NCBI GenBank assembly: GCA_002682825.1
Contig: NOKP01000002.1
Span: forward strand, 4,508,309-4,572,308
Length of the DNA: 64,000 bases
Source: Neonectria sp. B-13
Lineage: Eukaryota > Ascomycota > Sordariomycetes > Hypocreales > Nectriaceae
Direction: 5' to 3'
Shown here: positions 37,164-53,750 of the stretch, piece by piece
How the letters are laid out: the number at the start of each line of letters is the position of its first letter
Numbering within the stretch: the stretch's first letter is position 1
Program-made: the position numbers and the translations under genes
Notes under the pieces: model-generated
What the model saw: the letters and a program-made list of their open reading frames with translations, nothing else
Databases searched by the model: none
Told to the model about the DNA's origin: nothing

Positions 37164-37605
37164 GATAAAATGCTTCTGTCGATGTCAATGTCTTCGCACG
37201 CCTGTGGTCGACGCGATACGGAGGTTGATGTACGGCTTGCGGAGCTCGAGGCCGGTGATGACTAATTGACCAAACGCGAACCATTTCGGCCACCCTCGGT
37301 AAGCTAGATTAGACTACCTTTGTACTCCTCAATCAAGGGACACATATTTGACTGGCTTCAATCAGGGCCGTATGGTGCCTTATATGAACTCCATCGCTGC
37401 AGCCGAGGACAGGCATACAAGACACGCCAATGGTGGTCATGGGAAGCTACACAAGGGCTTTCTTAAGTTGGCAGATATATATATAGTACGAATATACGAA
37501 ATGGTACAATTGTTCACTCCAACGCCATCGCGACCCTTTTCCATCACCTAGAAGTTGGCGGGTAACATCTTCCTCCATCCACTATACAAATTTCACAATC
37601 ACAGT
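37164..37605. other. Spacer between rav1 3' end and the OPT gene start
   Basis: This 442-bp stretch holds the OPT promoter and rav1 3' flank. No gene, RNA or repeat was recognised. Confidence 0.5.
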
Positions 37606-40600
37606 CTAAAAGCCAAAGCTATCCAGGAGCGAGCTTGCATCTGGCTCCTCGAATGTCGTTGGTGGTGCCCCGGAGGGTTTCTTACCGTTGCTCCGTGTCT
37701 CAAAGTGCATAGAAGCCGACGGCAGATCGGCCACCACGAGCGAGGTACGACGGCGAAGCAACTTGAGCGGGTTGACCTCTCCACCAAAGCCAACCACCCC
37801 TGGCTGTTGGAACTCCCAGTTTCGCACTATAAGAACGTTAACATCTCAAAGACACTGGGGATCCATATCGATACATACCTAGGTCTAGGCCCAGCAGATC
37901 GCAGCCCATGCGGTCATAGAGTTTGGCGCTGTGTAGGACAAACTCCCACTCAACCTTGGGCGTGACTTTGGAAGCGCCTCGCAGCGTTTGCAGCGTCTGG
38001 TGTCGCAAGTGCGAGTAAAGAACAACCAGAGCCGGATCATCCGTAAGGAACAGCCGTGATTTGATGTCGGGCGAGCGAGGAGTCTCCATGAGGGTATAGA
38101 CAGGCATCTGCGAGGAAAAGAGGTTAGTTTGAGATATCATGGCGAGTTCTCAGGGGTCACCTTACAATTAGCGCCCTCACCGCCATATCTTTGCGGCCCA
38201 GCATCCAGAATGCCCAGGACGCAAGCCAGCGGTTACCTTCCTGAGCCGCTAGCGGGAGCACTTCATCCTGAAGGAGTTTTCGCAAGACTGGGCCATTGTC
38301 TCCTTCGTATACCCGCGTTATGGCTATTGCTAGCTGCATGTCCTTGAGCTGTCTTAGACAAACCTCCACAGCGTCGTGGAGGTGATCAGCTAGGAGGAAG
38401 AACGCCGCGGCGTATTCTGTATCAGGTAAGCTTCTCGCCTTGAACAGTTTGTCCCGGCTGTGACATACCAAATCGCCGCTTGCTAAGCAATGCATACGCA
38501 TTCTTCAAAGCCGTTGTCCTCCACTTGGGATCTTCGAAGTTATTCGCCAATAAACGCTGTGTTGCTCCCTGCTCCCTGTTCCAGTTGGCCATGCGCCAAA
38601 GACCCTGAAGAACCGCCTTCTTGCGGAGCGCGAGGTAGTATAGGCTGCACTCTACTGGGTTCTTCACTTCGCTCTTTGTGTACTCGTTCCTGGCAATCAG
38701 TTCGAACTGGGTTCTCTGCGGCCCGTCAGCCAGGTCATCATTACCATGAAAGAACAAACAAAGATGTGCTTACCAAGGCAGTTGCATCGGAAAGCCACAT
38801 GAAAAGGCCGCTTTCGCGAGCATGCTCCCAAAGCACGCTCCCGTGATTTTGGCGAGACACGAAATCCACCAAAATATCCTGGCTGTTCGAATGGTACGCC
38901 CAGTTAATCTCACGCCACGATAGATGCATCTCGTTGGTTCGCCCCTTTCGAAGTCCATGCTGGCGGAAGAAAAGCATGAATCGAGCACCATTCTCATCCA
39001 TGGACCGACGGTGTTGCTCAACCAGAGACACACATTCGATAATATTCGCTAGTTGGATCTGTTCATGGCCTGACAGCTGGGGAATCCCCACCTTGGTCAA
39101 TTTCTCGTTGATGGAAACCGCTGTTTGCTCGGTGAAAACATCGTCATCTTCTTCCTCGTCGTAGGAACCGTTTAGGTACGACCCCGAACCCTTCTCGGTG
39201 GCCTGAGTCTGGGATTGCTATCGAGCAACGTCAGCATCTGAGGATGAGTGGATCGGCTTTGTTCACTTACCACGGGGCTGTAGAACTCCGCCACATCCAT
39301 TCCCAGGTAGTCGTCAATGGTCTCGCCCTCAATGTGGTACTTTAAAGTCTTATGTAGGGCCACGAGGATCCGCCTCACAAGGGTGGTTTTCCCTGACAAA
39401 ATGCATTGGCTGAGAAACTGTGGGTGGAATACCGGAAGAGGGCCGTTGAACCTCTGCGCGGCCTCAAATATGTCCCAAGCACCGTCCTTGCGAGGGGGTA
39501 GGCGAAGGTCTGGCTGGTGAGATTCGGAAACACCAACCTGTCTGTCCTGGACAAACATCTGGTTGCCGGCTCCAATGACCAGGTGGCCATCACCTAACCA
39601 GGTCGAGTCACCAATGGGATGAGGTGTAAGCTCACGGATGCTGATTTCCCGGATCTGGGCCCAAGCAGGGCCCTTGTTGAGATAATCGAAGCGCATCTGT
39701 GAAAGCAGGATAACTCGATATTGGAAGCCAACCGCCAAGATGGACTGCGAATCAGGCGTTGATGTCCAATCGAGATCCTGTATCATATTATGCTCCTTGA
39801 AGTCATTCTCGTACTCAAGGCGGGAACTGCCTACATCCCAGATGGTGAGTTGCGATCTGGTCGAGTTCACCAACGCGGCCTTTTTCAAGGTGCTTCCACT
39901 GACCAAGGCAGGCTCAGACACCCCAGTCTCTGTGCAACATGTAGATAGCCACCCAACTTTGTTCTGTTCAGGGTCGACGCGTGCGGTCCAAAAGTTGACG
40001 CGCCCAGTTTGGGTATACGAGATCGCAACGTCACGAGCGAAGATATCCAGAAACCCAGAGACAACAGGGGATGAGCCAGCAGGATCTACGGGAAGAACAT
40101 AGGCTAAGCCTTCCACATCTTCCAGCTCAAACCGACAGAACTCCCGAACGTTGGCCCCGGCGGTGGCTTTCGGGTCATTCAAGTAATGAGGCAGCTTGAT
40201 TTCCCAGACAACGCCTTGTCGCTCTGAAGTTACGGTGGCAATGTGTGCGACTGTGTAGTCTTTCACTTGCCGACGCGGAAGGATAATCAAACACAGGGGC
40301 TTCCCCGAAACTTGATAGTCGCATCGGGCAAGGGAGTAAGCTTGATGTGACCGACAGTCCCAGAGCGAGACGGTTTCGTGGCGGAGAAAGACGACGAACC
40401 GACCCTTTCGTAGAACACATATCCGATGTATGTGGCCCTTCTCGGGAATGACACTGGCGCGAGTTAAGCCGAGGCCAGGATTATCTTTTCGGTTCAAGAC
40501 GTGCTTCCACACGATACTCTCGCCATCTCTAGTTCGTGAAACGACAGCTCGGCCACTGAAATTTCGGACGATCTTGGTGATGGAGGTTGAGTGCCCAGCC

Positions 40601-41976
40601 CAGACCGAATGCAGAGAGAGACGCCTATCGTTAGTTGTTGGGTCGAAAAGGTCCGCAACACTGCCCGTGAAGACGCCAATCCTCCCGTCAAAGGAATGCA
40701 GTAGAACATGAACCTTGCCACTCCTCCTGTCGCAGTAGGTCTGTACTTCGGTATGGGGCGTATTATTTGCTGGCAAAAACTTGCCAAGGAGCTCCAAGTG
40801 ATCAGATTCGACCTGTGCGACATTGAAAATAGTTGGGCTGCCGGCGGTGCTACTGGATACATTCTCCAGGGCCCAGGCCGACATCATACCTTGGCCGTCG
40901 AGAGCAATGCAAATCTCTGGGTTCTTGTTTGCGATGGCAACCAGATGATCAAGTGCGACATCGTCAGTGCTAGAATCATCAGACATGCGGTCCTCAACTG
41001 CCTTCTCTACAGATGCTGTGAAGTCGCGGCCATCGAGTATGAAGGCCCAGCGCATGTCTTGTGGGCAAGGATAGTCCCGAGACGGTGCGCATATATCAAC
41101 TTGGCCCCATAGCCGCCAGTGCTTTCCATCGGCGCTCTCTGTCGGCGTCCATATACGGACACACTTGTCGAGACAAATAGTGTATAGGACATTGTCGGCG
41201 GCCTGCTCTATGTGGAAAGGCTTGCGCCACCTGACTGAGGTCACAACGTCCGGGTGTCGGAGATAGGTCAAGACGAATCTGACCTCATCGGCGCCATACG
41301 TCAACCGACGCCAGACCTTGACGAGGCGATCGTGTTGGCCAGTACACGCAATATGTGCTGAGTCGTAGGAGAGCGAGGCATGCTTGACAGGGCTCGGAAG
41401 CTTCTTCTGCCATAGACACTTCGGCTCGGATTTGGTATCGTACAAGGAGAGGAAACTGGTGGCGACGAGAAGCTCCTCGGAGCTGCCCCATGACAGGGCA
41501 CATGCTGATTCGAGATTCGGGTGGGGGATGTCGAAGGCCGATTCCAGGGCCCACTGCCATGCTGTTAGCACGCCCAGGCAGTTGCAGTATGCCGCCAGTA
41601 TATCGGCGCCGGGGAGGTAGTAGAACCTTCAGCACATCTTCTCGGGACCCAAACGGCCGATAGACTCGGACCTGGGTTGAGGTACAGGTAGCTATCTTGC
41701 CTGAGGTTTCGTCGAAGGCGATAGCCTCCAAGGGCTGCGGGTCGTCATCGTAGATTGTCTGCAAGACCCCGCGGGATCCTTCGAGGATTGCGAACGCGCT
41801 TCCGGTGATGTATGTCTGCGAGACGGTTGTGCCTTTAGCTAGAGCTCGAGTTCGGAGGCCAAGACTTGTAGGCCCAGGGAGTCGGCGGCACCTACGTTGA
41901 TGTGTCGGGCGTCCCAGTAGCCCGAGGCCAACCCTTGGAGCCTCGACTGCGGCTTGCCCGGTAGGACGGCTTTCAT
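37606..41976 (-). CDS. rav1: RAVE complex subunit Rav1 (DmX-like)
   Basis: The protein is a scaffold of the RAVE complex, which reassembles V1 with Vo sectors of the vacuolar H+-ATPase. Eight exons (41976-41896, 41815-41627, 41553-39271, 39217-38774, 38715-38469, 38416-38166, 38107-37879, 37826-37606) give about 1314 aa and all phases agree. The first 800 or so residues form WD40-type repeats (for example SVRWRKPF, DVGSSRLEYEN). The conserved Rav1 C-terminal region follows: FMLFFRQHGLRKGRTNEMHL, then FMWLSDATALRTQFELIARNE split by an intron, and NREQGATQRLLANNFEDPKW. The start MKAVLPGKPQSRLQ is typical. Introns 1 and 2 use donors GTAGGT and GTTCTA; the latter is weak, but WALESAF after it restores continuity. 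Confidence 0.94.
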
Positions 41977-42701
41977 GCTACCAAGAAATCACGGGTCGCG
42001 CATCTCCGGGGGGGTTGAAGGATGATCGAGAAGCCTGATCGGGCAGGCGAGGCAGCTTGGAGTCGATTCGTAGTGGCCAGTATTGCTTGCTCTTGGTTGA
42101 GGTCATCGGAGGCCTGGCATTCATGCAATAAACGAGAATACGGATACCTTGTCGCAGGCATTATTGCTAGTAGCGTGACGTCGGGTGACGCGACGTCCAG
42201 ATCAACGCACCGCCCCACTAAAGTCTCAGGTACTACTACGACTGTAAGTTGAGCTGCCATTATCCCAATATCGAGGTCCGACCAGACGAATAACCTACTA
42301 GATAGTACTTAAGTACTTCATCAGGTGGCAGGATGTATTAGAGATGGACCAGTAGCTCTGCTCTACTATCCCACCTCCAACCGTTTCCCTCGCAACCTCA
42401 CAAAAATGCATCAGTCAAAACAGAAGACGAGAGCAGATGTTGTATCGTAGTCCATGCCTGCCTTTGCTTCTCTATAGCAAAGGATGAATTGATTGATTTC
42501 TCCTACCAAAAACGCCACCAGCTCCTTTCCATATAGTTTATATCAACAGTAAGGGTATCCATGGTGAGCCGGTCATATAACATCAAAAAACACATCCAAC
42601 CACTGTTCCCAACCCGCTTCCCTTCGATGCTTCAACCAAAATTCCCTCCTTCGTGCTCTCATTTTCATGTTGTGGAGCCACCCTGGTCCAACTTACATGA
42701 T
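41977..42701. other. Spacer: rav1 promoter and sfi1 3' region
   Basis: This 725-bp stretch shows no supported gene. The open frames in it are short and lack recognisable similarity. Confidence 0.5.
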
Positions 42702-45700
42702 TCATCTATTCACAGCATTATGATTAGGCTGCTGGCCATTCCTAGACACCGCCCCTCTTGCGGCATCTGCCGACGTTTTCGTTGTGACAGAAAATGACTT
42801 GGGCGATTGGATTCGCACAGAACTGGCCAAAGGAGTAGGGCTGGGTGATTGACTGACGCCATAACGCAACCCTGACGCCTTTGCGCCAACGGACTTGCTT
42901 CCCATGGCCCGTGTAAGTGAGCGAGAGACTGGCTGCGGTCCCAGCGATGTCTCGTTTATTCGTCCGTATCCGACCGGTTTGATCGGCCGCAGCAAAGATG
43001 CAGAGCGAACAACGTGCTCAGGCTGGGCCAACTCGGGCTGCAGCGAGACACCCTGCGTTGTCCGCTGCGGTATGCCAGTGGGCATACGCTGTGTTGACCA
43101 ACCTGCCCTGCTCCTTTCGACGGGTGCTGGCTCGCTAAGTCGCTGCCGGAAGTCATTCTCAAGATGCGATGGCACCGGAGCTCGTGGGGTTGTTGAAGAC
43201 AACGCCGAGAACCGCTCAGCTCTGCGATCCTGCGGCTGCTTTGAAGGGGACGCGATCATCTCCATGTCATCGCCATCTGAAGAAGCACCATCGTCCTCAT
43301 CCGCCTCTCTCACGGGGGCCATCGAACTGCCTGGCAAGATGCCCGTCATTATGATAGGTTGTCCTGTCCACCGGGTGGGCGTCTCAATTGGGCTCGTCGG
43401 GAAGTCTTGTGTCTTTTCGTTGCGTCTGATTACAGAGCGCCGTCCAGAGAGCGCTATCCAGCTACCCCGATAGCCTCCGGGCAGGTATGTCGAAGCACGC
43501 TGAGACTCGAAGCCAACCATTTGTGACCTGGGTCTGTCACCAAGTTGCCTCCACTGGTGCAGATATCGGTTCCGTCTCTCGCGGTTGTGCTTTTTCTGTA
43601 CCTCCAAGGCCGTATGCGCTTGTCCGCTCTGTTGTAGCGATGAGATCGACCATTCCTTCAAGCAATTGCGTTGCCTTGAGACAGCCCACAGCTGCCAGGC
43701 TTCCATGTCTCGTTGCTCGAGATCTTCGGCGTGTTCTCTCCAGACACGCAAATAGCCTTGGCTATGTTGAAGTTGGGTTTCGCGTAAGCGTTTCTGGTCC
43801 ATCTCCACCTGTTCGTTCCACAATTGCAAAGCAGCAATCTGCTGCTGGGCCTGGCCTCTTGCGTGTAGCTCGGAAGCAGTTCGAGCTTGTGCTTGGTCCC
43901 GAGCCGTGAACGCCCTCCACTTATCAAGGGCAGCAAAGAAACTTCGTTTCTTTCTCGCAGATGACATTTCGGTGTATCTTGCCATCAGGTACCGCTTGAC
44001 ATACTCCTTGTCCCGATCCTTCCGTAGCTGTATCGTCTTGTTAAAGACACTCAGCATGCGAGTTCCCCTAAGATAGAGACAAGCCCGACCCTCCAAATGA
44101 GACAGTTGTGATGATCGCTCGTGTACACGGTGCATGCATTGCAAAACCTCGGACTTGCTTCGATCCACATAATAGCGCTTGGCTTTGAGTAGCAAATCCT
44201 TCCTTTGCTCGACACTTTGGCACCACTTGTCGAACACGCGAGTGGCAGAAACATATTCACGCTGCCAAATGAATGCCTGGGCTCTTGCCTGCAAGTTCCA
44301 TTGGTCGAAGGCGAAGCTCGCTTTTTTGGCCAAAAGCTGTTGACGATACGCTGTCGCTCGACGTCGAAGTTCAGTTTGGTCCCACCACTCACGTAAATAG
44401 TTGAAAGATTGCTGGGCAGCCCCAATGCGGCTGGAAGCTGCGGTTAGCTCCATCTCTTTGTTGGTGTGGCTTTGCCACTTGGCTAGGACGCCGAGTTCCC
44501 GCCGGTGTCTTATTTCTGTCTTAGTAGCTTCAGCAAGAGCCAAACTTCTAAAGACCTGGACCGTCCAGCCTGAGAGCGCCTTGGTCATGCTGCGCGAGGC
44601 TGTAATGCCACGACCGACATGCTGAAGGCGATGGTAGGACCACTGATCCAAAACCCGTTGTATTTTCTTTAAGCGATGGGCCTCGGCGATTTTCTTGGCG
44701 ATGCTTCCGATATTGTCGCCTTGCGTTGCGATACGTTGCCATTTCTTGACAGATACGGCCGCTCTCATGTGATCGGTTGTCGGCTCTCTGAACGATGGAG
44801 CTTGGGTCCAGGTCCGGAAGTAACGATATCGAATCATGTGTCGTCTTGCGACGGCATCTCGTTCGAGGCGGCGGGCAGTGCGATCAGCCCAGTGGTTGAA
44901 AACCTTGCTTGCGAGATAGAGCTCGCGAGCGCGACTCGCTTGTCTCAATAGTCTTTGATGCCTCGCTTCCAGCTCGGCTGGGTCGACTTCTTTCTGAGAT
45001 TGTATAGGTGTGGTTTGAGGATGGTCTTTCGGGGGCTCAGCGGGCGTGGTGGGCCGCTGTGTCAGGTCCTGGTCTTCATTGTCTGCAGCGTCTACCTGGG
45101 TTGCCTCTCTTGAGGGAACCGCTTCCTGTTGAGGTTGGACAACAGATGGGAAAACTCCTTGCATGATGTTCTTTTGGGGGTGGTCGCCTGGGACATGTTG
45201 CTCAACCTGGGGCATCCTCGCCTCGACCGGTATCGGCCTTTCGACACACTCGTTTCCTGGGACCTGATCGATCGGTTGCCCTTCGAGTTCAATGCCAGGG
45301 AGATGGGGACGATCCAACAAGGAGCGCAAGGAATCATGATGCGTGCTCACGTCGACGCTTGGTTCATTGATCAAGGTTTGAGGTGCTAGTTCTTCCTCGT
45401 CGACAACAGACAAGGCGTTGCCACGACTCTCTCGGCCAAGAGCACCATGGCTAGGAGGCCTCACCGCATCCCCGGGACCTTGGTCCTCCTCCTCAGGGTC
45501 ATTCTTGTCGGACGTGTCTTGCTGAGCCTGTCGTTCTCTTTGTCTTAAAGCCAGAGAACGCCAGCGGCCCATAATGGCAGACAGAGCAGCCCGTCGGGCC
45601 CTGAGTTGAGCTTCATCCTCGTCCAAGTCTGGGTGTGAAGAAGCAGCTACCTCTCGAGCTTCTTCTCGGGGTGAGGTTGTGGCTGGTATAACAGACTGCC

Positions 45701-46296
45701 GAGGGAGGTCGACCTCCTCAGTCGTAAGGTCGTCGGCGTCTTGTCGCTCGTGGTTGTATTCTTGTCGGCTAGACGCAGAAAATGCTGGAGACGCTGGCGG
45801 AGAAGTTCGGGATGAATCAGTTGTGTTGCCAAATTCGAGCACAATTCCCATGCGAGTGAGGATAGCCTGGAACTTGTCGATAAGGTTGCCATCGCCTGTC
45901 TCGCCGCCTATTCTGAAGACAAAAGACGCCAGGTGGTGGTCGTTGTCAGGGTCGATTCCATAGTCGGGGAGGACGGAATCGTACGCCTTAAAGAGGGCCT
46001 TAACGAGTACGGGTTTTGGTTCTGGGGAGGAATCGAGCAGCTGCTGGGCGGCGGCGACAACTGCATGCAGCGTTGCAATATCTATAATTATCAGCGCAAG
46101 GCAACGGGCATGAGCTTGATGGCTTCAAAGACGGACCGTCGTTAGAGTAGTAAGTGTCTTGGCTCGAGGGTGGCCGGCTGGCGCTGGTGTTGCTGGAGTG
46201 GTCATCATCGTCTGATGGCGAGGAAGGTCGCGGGACCTGCGGTTGCATGTGTGCCACAAGATGGTCCGCATCTGAAGGCGATCGGTCGAAGGACAT
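42702..46296 (-). CDS. sfi1: Spindle-pole/centrin-binding protein Sfi1
   Basis: The protein is a long helical scaffold that binds centrin/Cdc31 on spindle-pole-body half-bridges and licenses duplication. Exon 1 (46296-46137) and exon 2 (46081-42702) give about 1179 aa. The 55-nt intron has the unusual donor GTCCGT and acceptor TTATAG; it joins YYSND to IATLHAVVAAAQQLL, the conserved Sfi1 N-terminal domain. The middle of the protein (about 400-900) has many repeats of the Sfi1 type, a helix with spaced aromatic residues ending in a Trp (for example KVFNHWADRTARRL, RYFRTWTQAP, ALDKWRAFTARD). N- and C-terminal parts are disordered and rich in Ser, Pro and Glu. The chosen start is MSFDRSPSDADHL; a Met 20 residues further in and extended upstream starts are possible. 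Confidence 0.88.
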
Positions 46297-46882
46297 CTGC
46301 GGCGTTCTATCGGCAGGCTGCCCAGTTCCGTCATTGATCCATAGTCGAGAGAGAGAGGTGCGCAGTCGCTTGGGCGTGTCGCTGAGGCGCCGAGCAAGGT
46401 GCTTGCGACAGCTCGAGAGAGAAACCAAGGTAGAAAAATGCCAGTAGGACGCGCGCAAAGTTTAGAATTGCGATTCGGATGCGCGCGACGAGGGGACAGA
46501 CAAAGCGAATATGCGAGGCCGGGTGAGATGCGTACAGCACGGCGACGAACAATTGTGTAGCCAAAGGGGGGACGTGAGAACAAAGCGCAAGACAAGGAAC
46601 AGTCAGTCAACAGGCCAACGAAAACACCAAGCTTCGCGATCGCGTCCGAAGTTGCAGGGAAGGTTTAGCGCGTAAAGTGGGTGGCTGGTTGAAGTACCTC
46701 CGAGTGGGGCCGGGAGTCCAGTGGAGCGACCGCCTTTGTCACCGTCCGCCGGGACCGTGTGCAATGCACGGCCTGTTCGCACTGTATCGCCATTTCCAAT
46801 CCAGCATCTCGGCCTCGGGTTATCAGAATCTTCTTCTCTTGTTAGTCCCCCCAACTGCCGTCCCACCACGCCCTCTGTCGCC
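46297..46882. other. Divergent promoter region sfi1/NDUFAF8-like
   Basis: This 586-bp spacer separates two divergent starts. No TATA box or recognisable regulatory site was identified, and open frames here are not supported as genes. Confidence 0.45.
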
Positions 46883-47196
46883 ATGACCCATGCAAACACC
46901 CGTCCTATCCGGAAGTTCGCCAAAGCGGTTTCTCAGTGCTCGGCCGAGGTGAGCGATTCATTGAATCTTACTGAGAATTCCCTTTTTCTAACAGCAGCAA
47001 CCTGTTCAGGCTGCTGTCTACGGCAAGTGCATTGTCGCAGACTACAATGGCGTTCACAAAGATAAGTGTGTCAACGAATTTATGAAGCTCAAGAACTGTT
47101 ATCTGGTTTGTTCTCCCGCCTACCCTCCCCACTATAGCTCCTAAATCTCACATGTTCTGACTCGATGTTCTGGCACAGGCGGCTTCAAGGAAATAG
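46883..47196 (+). CDS. ndufaf8: NDUFAF8-like twin-CX9C mitochondrial protein (59 aa)
   Basis: This is a very small three-exon gene: 46883-46948, 47010-47105 and 47179-47196 (introns of 61 and 73 nt). The 59-residue product has two exact CX9C motifs, Cys19/Cys29 and Cys42/Cys52. This is the coiled-coil-helix-coiled-coil-helix arrangement of proteins oxidised by Mia40 in the intermembrane space. The segment YGKCIVADYNGVHKDKC matches the pattern of NDUFAF8/C17orf89, an assembly factor of respiratory complex I. The last exon encodes only AASRK. It ends 77 bp before the convergent IleRS stop. An alternative acceptor for exon 2 (AACAG at about 46,995) would add five residues and break the CX9C spacing, so it is disfavoured. 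Confidence 0.85.
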
Positions 47197-47273
47197 GGAG
47201 ACATATATCCCCAGAGACTTGTTCTACAGTGTAGCTATTCACCCAATATCATCTACTTTTCTAGAACTAGCCA

Positions 47274-51015
<3,742 letters not shown>

Positions 51016-51970
51016 GGTGGCGGTAGCTGCGAGGCGACTCGAGGTCAGTGGGAAGGAAACCAAAAGAAACTAGAAAAACGGAAGAGGGAGAGGAGAGGAT
51101 GGGAGCATGAGAGGGAATGGGTGCTGTTGGGAGCAGAGTGACTCACATTCAATGTCTCTCGCCAGGTAGGGCTGGTCAACACGCGGGAAACTTATAAACC
51201 GATTCCCCCAGCTTCGATTGCGGAGAGTATCTTACGAGGGGCAGGGTTCCGGGAAAAGGGCACCTCGCGATGGTGGACTGAATAGTGGTGGGAAGATGGG
51301 CGAGTGGGTGAGTCAAGGTGAGGTGGGGGGAAAAGTGTGCCCCGCCATCGCTCGTCGAGTCCCGTCGCGGTCTCGCGGCCTTGGGGGGTGCGATGGGCTG
51401 GGTCAAAGTGACATGCGTCAGATCCTTGGCTGAGCGGGTCCAGCAACGGATCCGTGTCAGTGGTCAAGTAGAGGGTACCGAGGCGCCCATCTCAGGCGCG
51501 CTACCCCTCTAACAGCTGTCGGGCTCAAGGCGGGCAGCGGGGAGATTCGTTGCCTTGGCTTTCTGTAATTAGCGGACTGGATTCCATGGTGCGTGCACTC
51601 GTCGCTCCCTGCCCGCCGTCACGTAACTAAACAAACAACCACCCAGCTGGCTAGATGTTTGTACAACCCACACTTACACGTACACGTACCTTCTTGCCTT
51701 CACGTAACTCGCCTGGCTATACCCCAGCTCTCAGACGTTACTCTTCCTTTCAGGACTCGACCGACTTGAGCCTGTTCCGGTTCCTGTCCATAGACTCCAC
51801 CCGCCGGAGCTACCTCACCGAGTCACGGCCCCAAGTCTGGGCTGGTTCAACTCCCACCCGTCGTCTCACAACAACGCACAACACGATCCCGAGAGAGCGT
51901 TGAGGCAACCGCCTTCTGCCTTGTGCCATAAAGACCCGTACCTCCACCCGACGCAACACAGCTCACGACC
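51016..51970. other. Divergent promoter region ils1/hym1
   Basis: This 955-bp spacer contains CACGTAC-type repeats near 51,675-51,710 and 5' leader sequence of hym1. No gene was supported. Confidence 0.45.
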
Positions 51971-53331
51971 ATGTCCTTCTTGTTTGGAAGAGCCCGGACT
52001 CGGACCGTCACCGACTTGCCCAAGCAGGCCCGCGAACACATCTTGAAGCTCGAAGGTCCCAATGCCGCTTCCAAGGTCGTTATCCAGCACGTTATGACCC
52101 AACGCCAGAGACTAACTGAATACTCCAGGCAGAGGAGCTGGCCCGGGTCCTGAGCCAGATGAAGGTTATTCTCCAAGGAACACACGGTACGGGCCTTCTT
52201 TCCCTCCCCTTCCCATACCGCCTTTGGTCATCTCCGTCTCTCTCTATCTCTATCTCTGCCGAGCCCCTATACCTTGCTCTGTGTTCCTTTTGCAGACAAT
52301 GACTAACACGGATCCAAGAGGCCGATAGTTCCCCAGAGCAAATCTACCAGCTCGTCACTGGCCTGATCGACGAAGACCTCCTCCACCTCCTCGCCGTCAA
52401 CCTCTTTCGCCTTCCCTTCGAGTCCCGCAAAGACACGCAGGTCATTTTTTCCTACGTCTTCCGCTTCCGCCCCGCTACCGCCGCCCCCAAGAGCGACCCC
52501 ATCGCCCTGTCATACGTTGTCTGCAATCGGCCTCAAGTCCTCGTCGAGTTGTGTCGCGGGTATGACCATAAAGAAAGCGCTACCCCTGCTGGCTCTGTCC
52601 TTCGAGAGCTGCTCAAGAACGAGGCTGCCGCCGCCATAATTCTCTATGACGATGGAGATGAGCCCGGTTCCAGTTCCAAGGGTCTCAATGCCATCGATCG
52701 TGATCGTCCTCAAAGTGGCAGAGGTGTCTTTTGGAGGTTCTTTGATTGGGTTGACAAGAGCTCGTTTGAGGTTGCTGCCGACGCCTTCACCACCTTCCGG
52801 GTAAGACTGAACCATACAGCCAGCCTCTCAGTTCCCCAAATAGAACGCTAACCAATCACTTTCTAGGAACTGCTAACTCGACACAAGGAGCTAGTACCCA
52901 GGTACCTATCAGCCAACTTCGATCTTTTCTTCGACAAGTACAACAACATCCTGGTTCAGTCCAATAGCTACGTTACCAAGCGCCAATCCATCAAGCTCCT
53001 CGGCGAGATCCTTTTGGACCGATCCAACTACAGCGTCATGACTGCCTATGTCGATCGCGGCGAGCACCTCAAAATCTGCATGAACTTGCTGCGCGACGAT
53101 AGGAAAATGGTCCAGTACGAGGGCTTCCATGTCTTCAAGGTCTTTGTTGCGAATCCCCATAAGTCTATCGCTGTACAGAAGATCCTTCTCATGAACCGCG
53201 AAAAGCTTCTCGTCTTCCTCTCCCACTTTCTCGAGGATCGTACCGACGATGAACAGTTCATCGATGAGAGAGAGTTTTTGATCAAGCAAATTCGAAACAT
53301 GCCAGCGGTTCCCGTGCCACCTCAACGGTAA
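51971..53331 (+). CDS. hym1: Mo25/Hym1 family scaffold protein
   Basis: This is an armadillo-like adaptor of Ste20/germinal-centre and NDR kinases. In fungi, Hym1 acts in the RAM/MOR pathway controlling polarity and cell separation. Four exons (51971-52075, 52129-52186, 52319-52800, 52867-53331) give about 369 aa. It starts MSFLFGRARTRT and shows the Mo25 hallmarks FDWVDKSSFEVAADAFTTFR, ELLTRHKELVPRYLSANFD, FFDKYN and SNYVTKRQS-like SNSYVTKRQSIKLLGEIL, ending in FEDR-type LEDRTDDEQF. The third exon starts at the AG of an AAG|AG acceptor; the next AG would put a stop codon in frame. The length is slightly above the animal 340 aa because of an inserted loop around residues 90-110 and 175-200. 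Confidence 0.94.
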
Positions 53332-53750
53332 CATACGGTCAGGCCAAATGCTTGCTATGAATTTTTCGAGTCGATCCCTAAACATGTCTCTGCATTCCAC
53401 CCGGCCACTATACATCATCCACATCGGCGTTGTCTTTCCCTCTCCTGATCGAGCGTCAACTTAGGCCCATGCATGGGCGTTTTCACATTTGAATTATTAC
53501 GAAGCTATGGGATTCTTTTACTTCATTTTGGAAACATGAAATCTCACTGGTACAAGCAGGAGATATGCCTGGCAGTGCTATTTGGAAGTTCCCTAACCGT
53601 GCCAATATTCTGGCCCATGGTATTCTTGTGCATCAGACGCGCTTCCAGCCAACGCCAATCGAGTCCTACATACTTGGGTCAAATTGACTCATAATCCTTA
53701 CTCCTAAATGTCTTTGCCAACCTTGAACTCAAGAGTCTTCCGCTGTCACA
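53332..53750. other. Convergent 3' spacer hym1/snf12
   Basis: This 419-bp stretch lies between two stop codons and presumably holds both 3' untranslated regions. No gene was seen. Confidence 0.5.
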
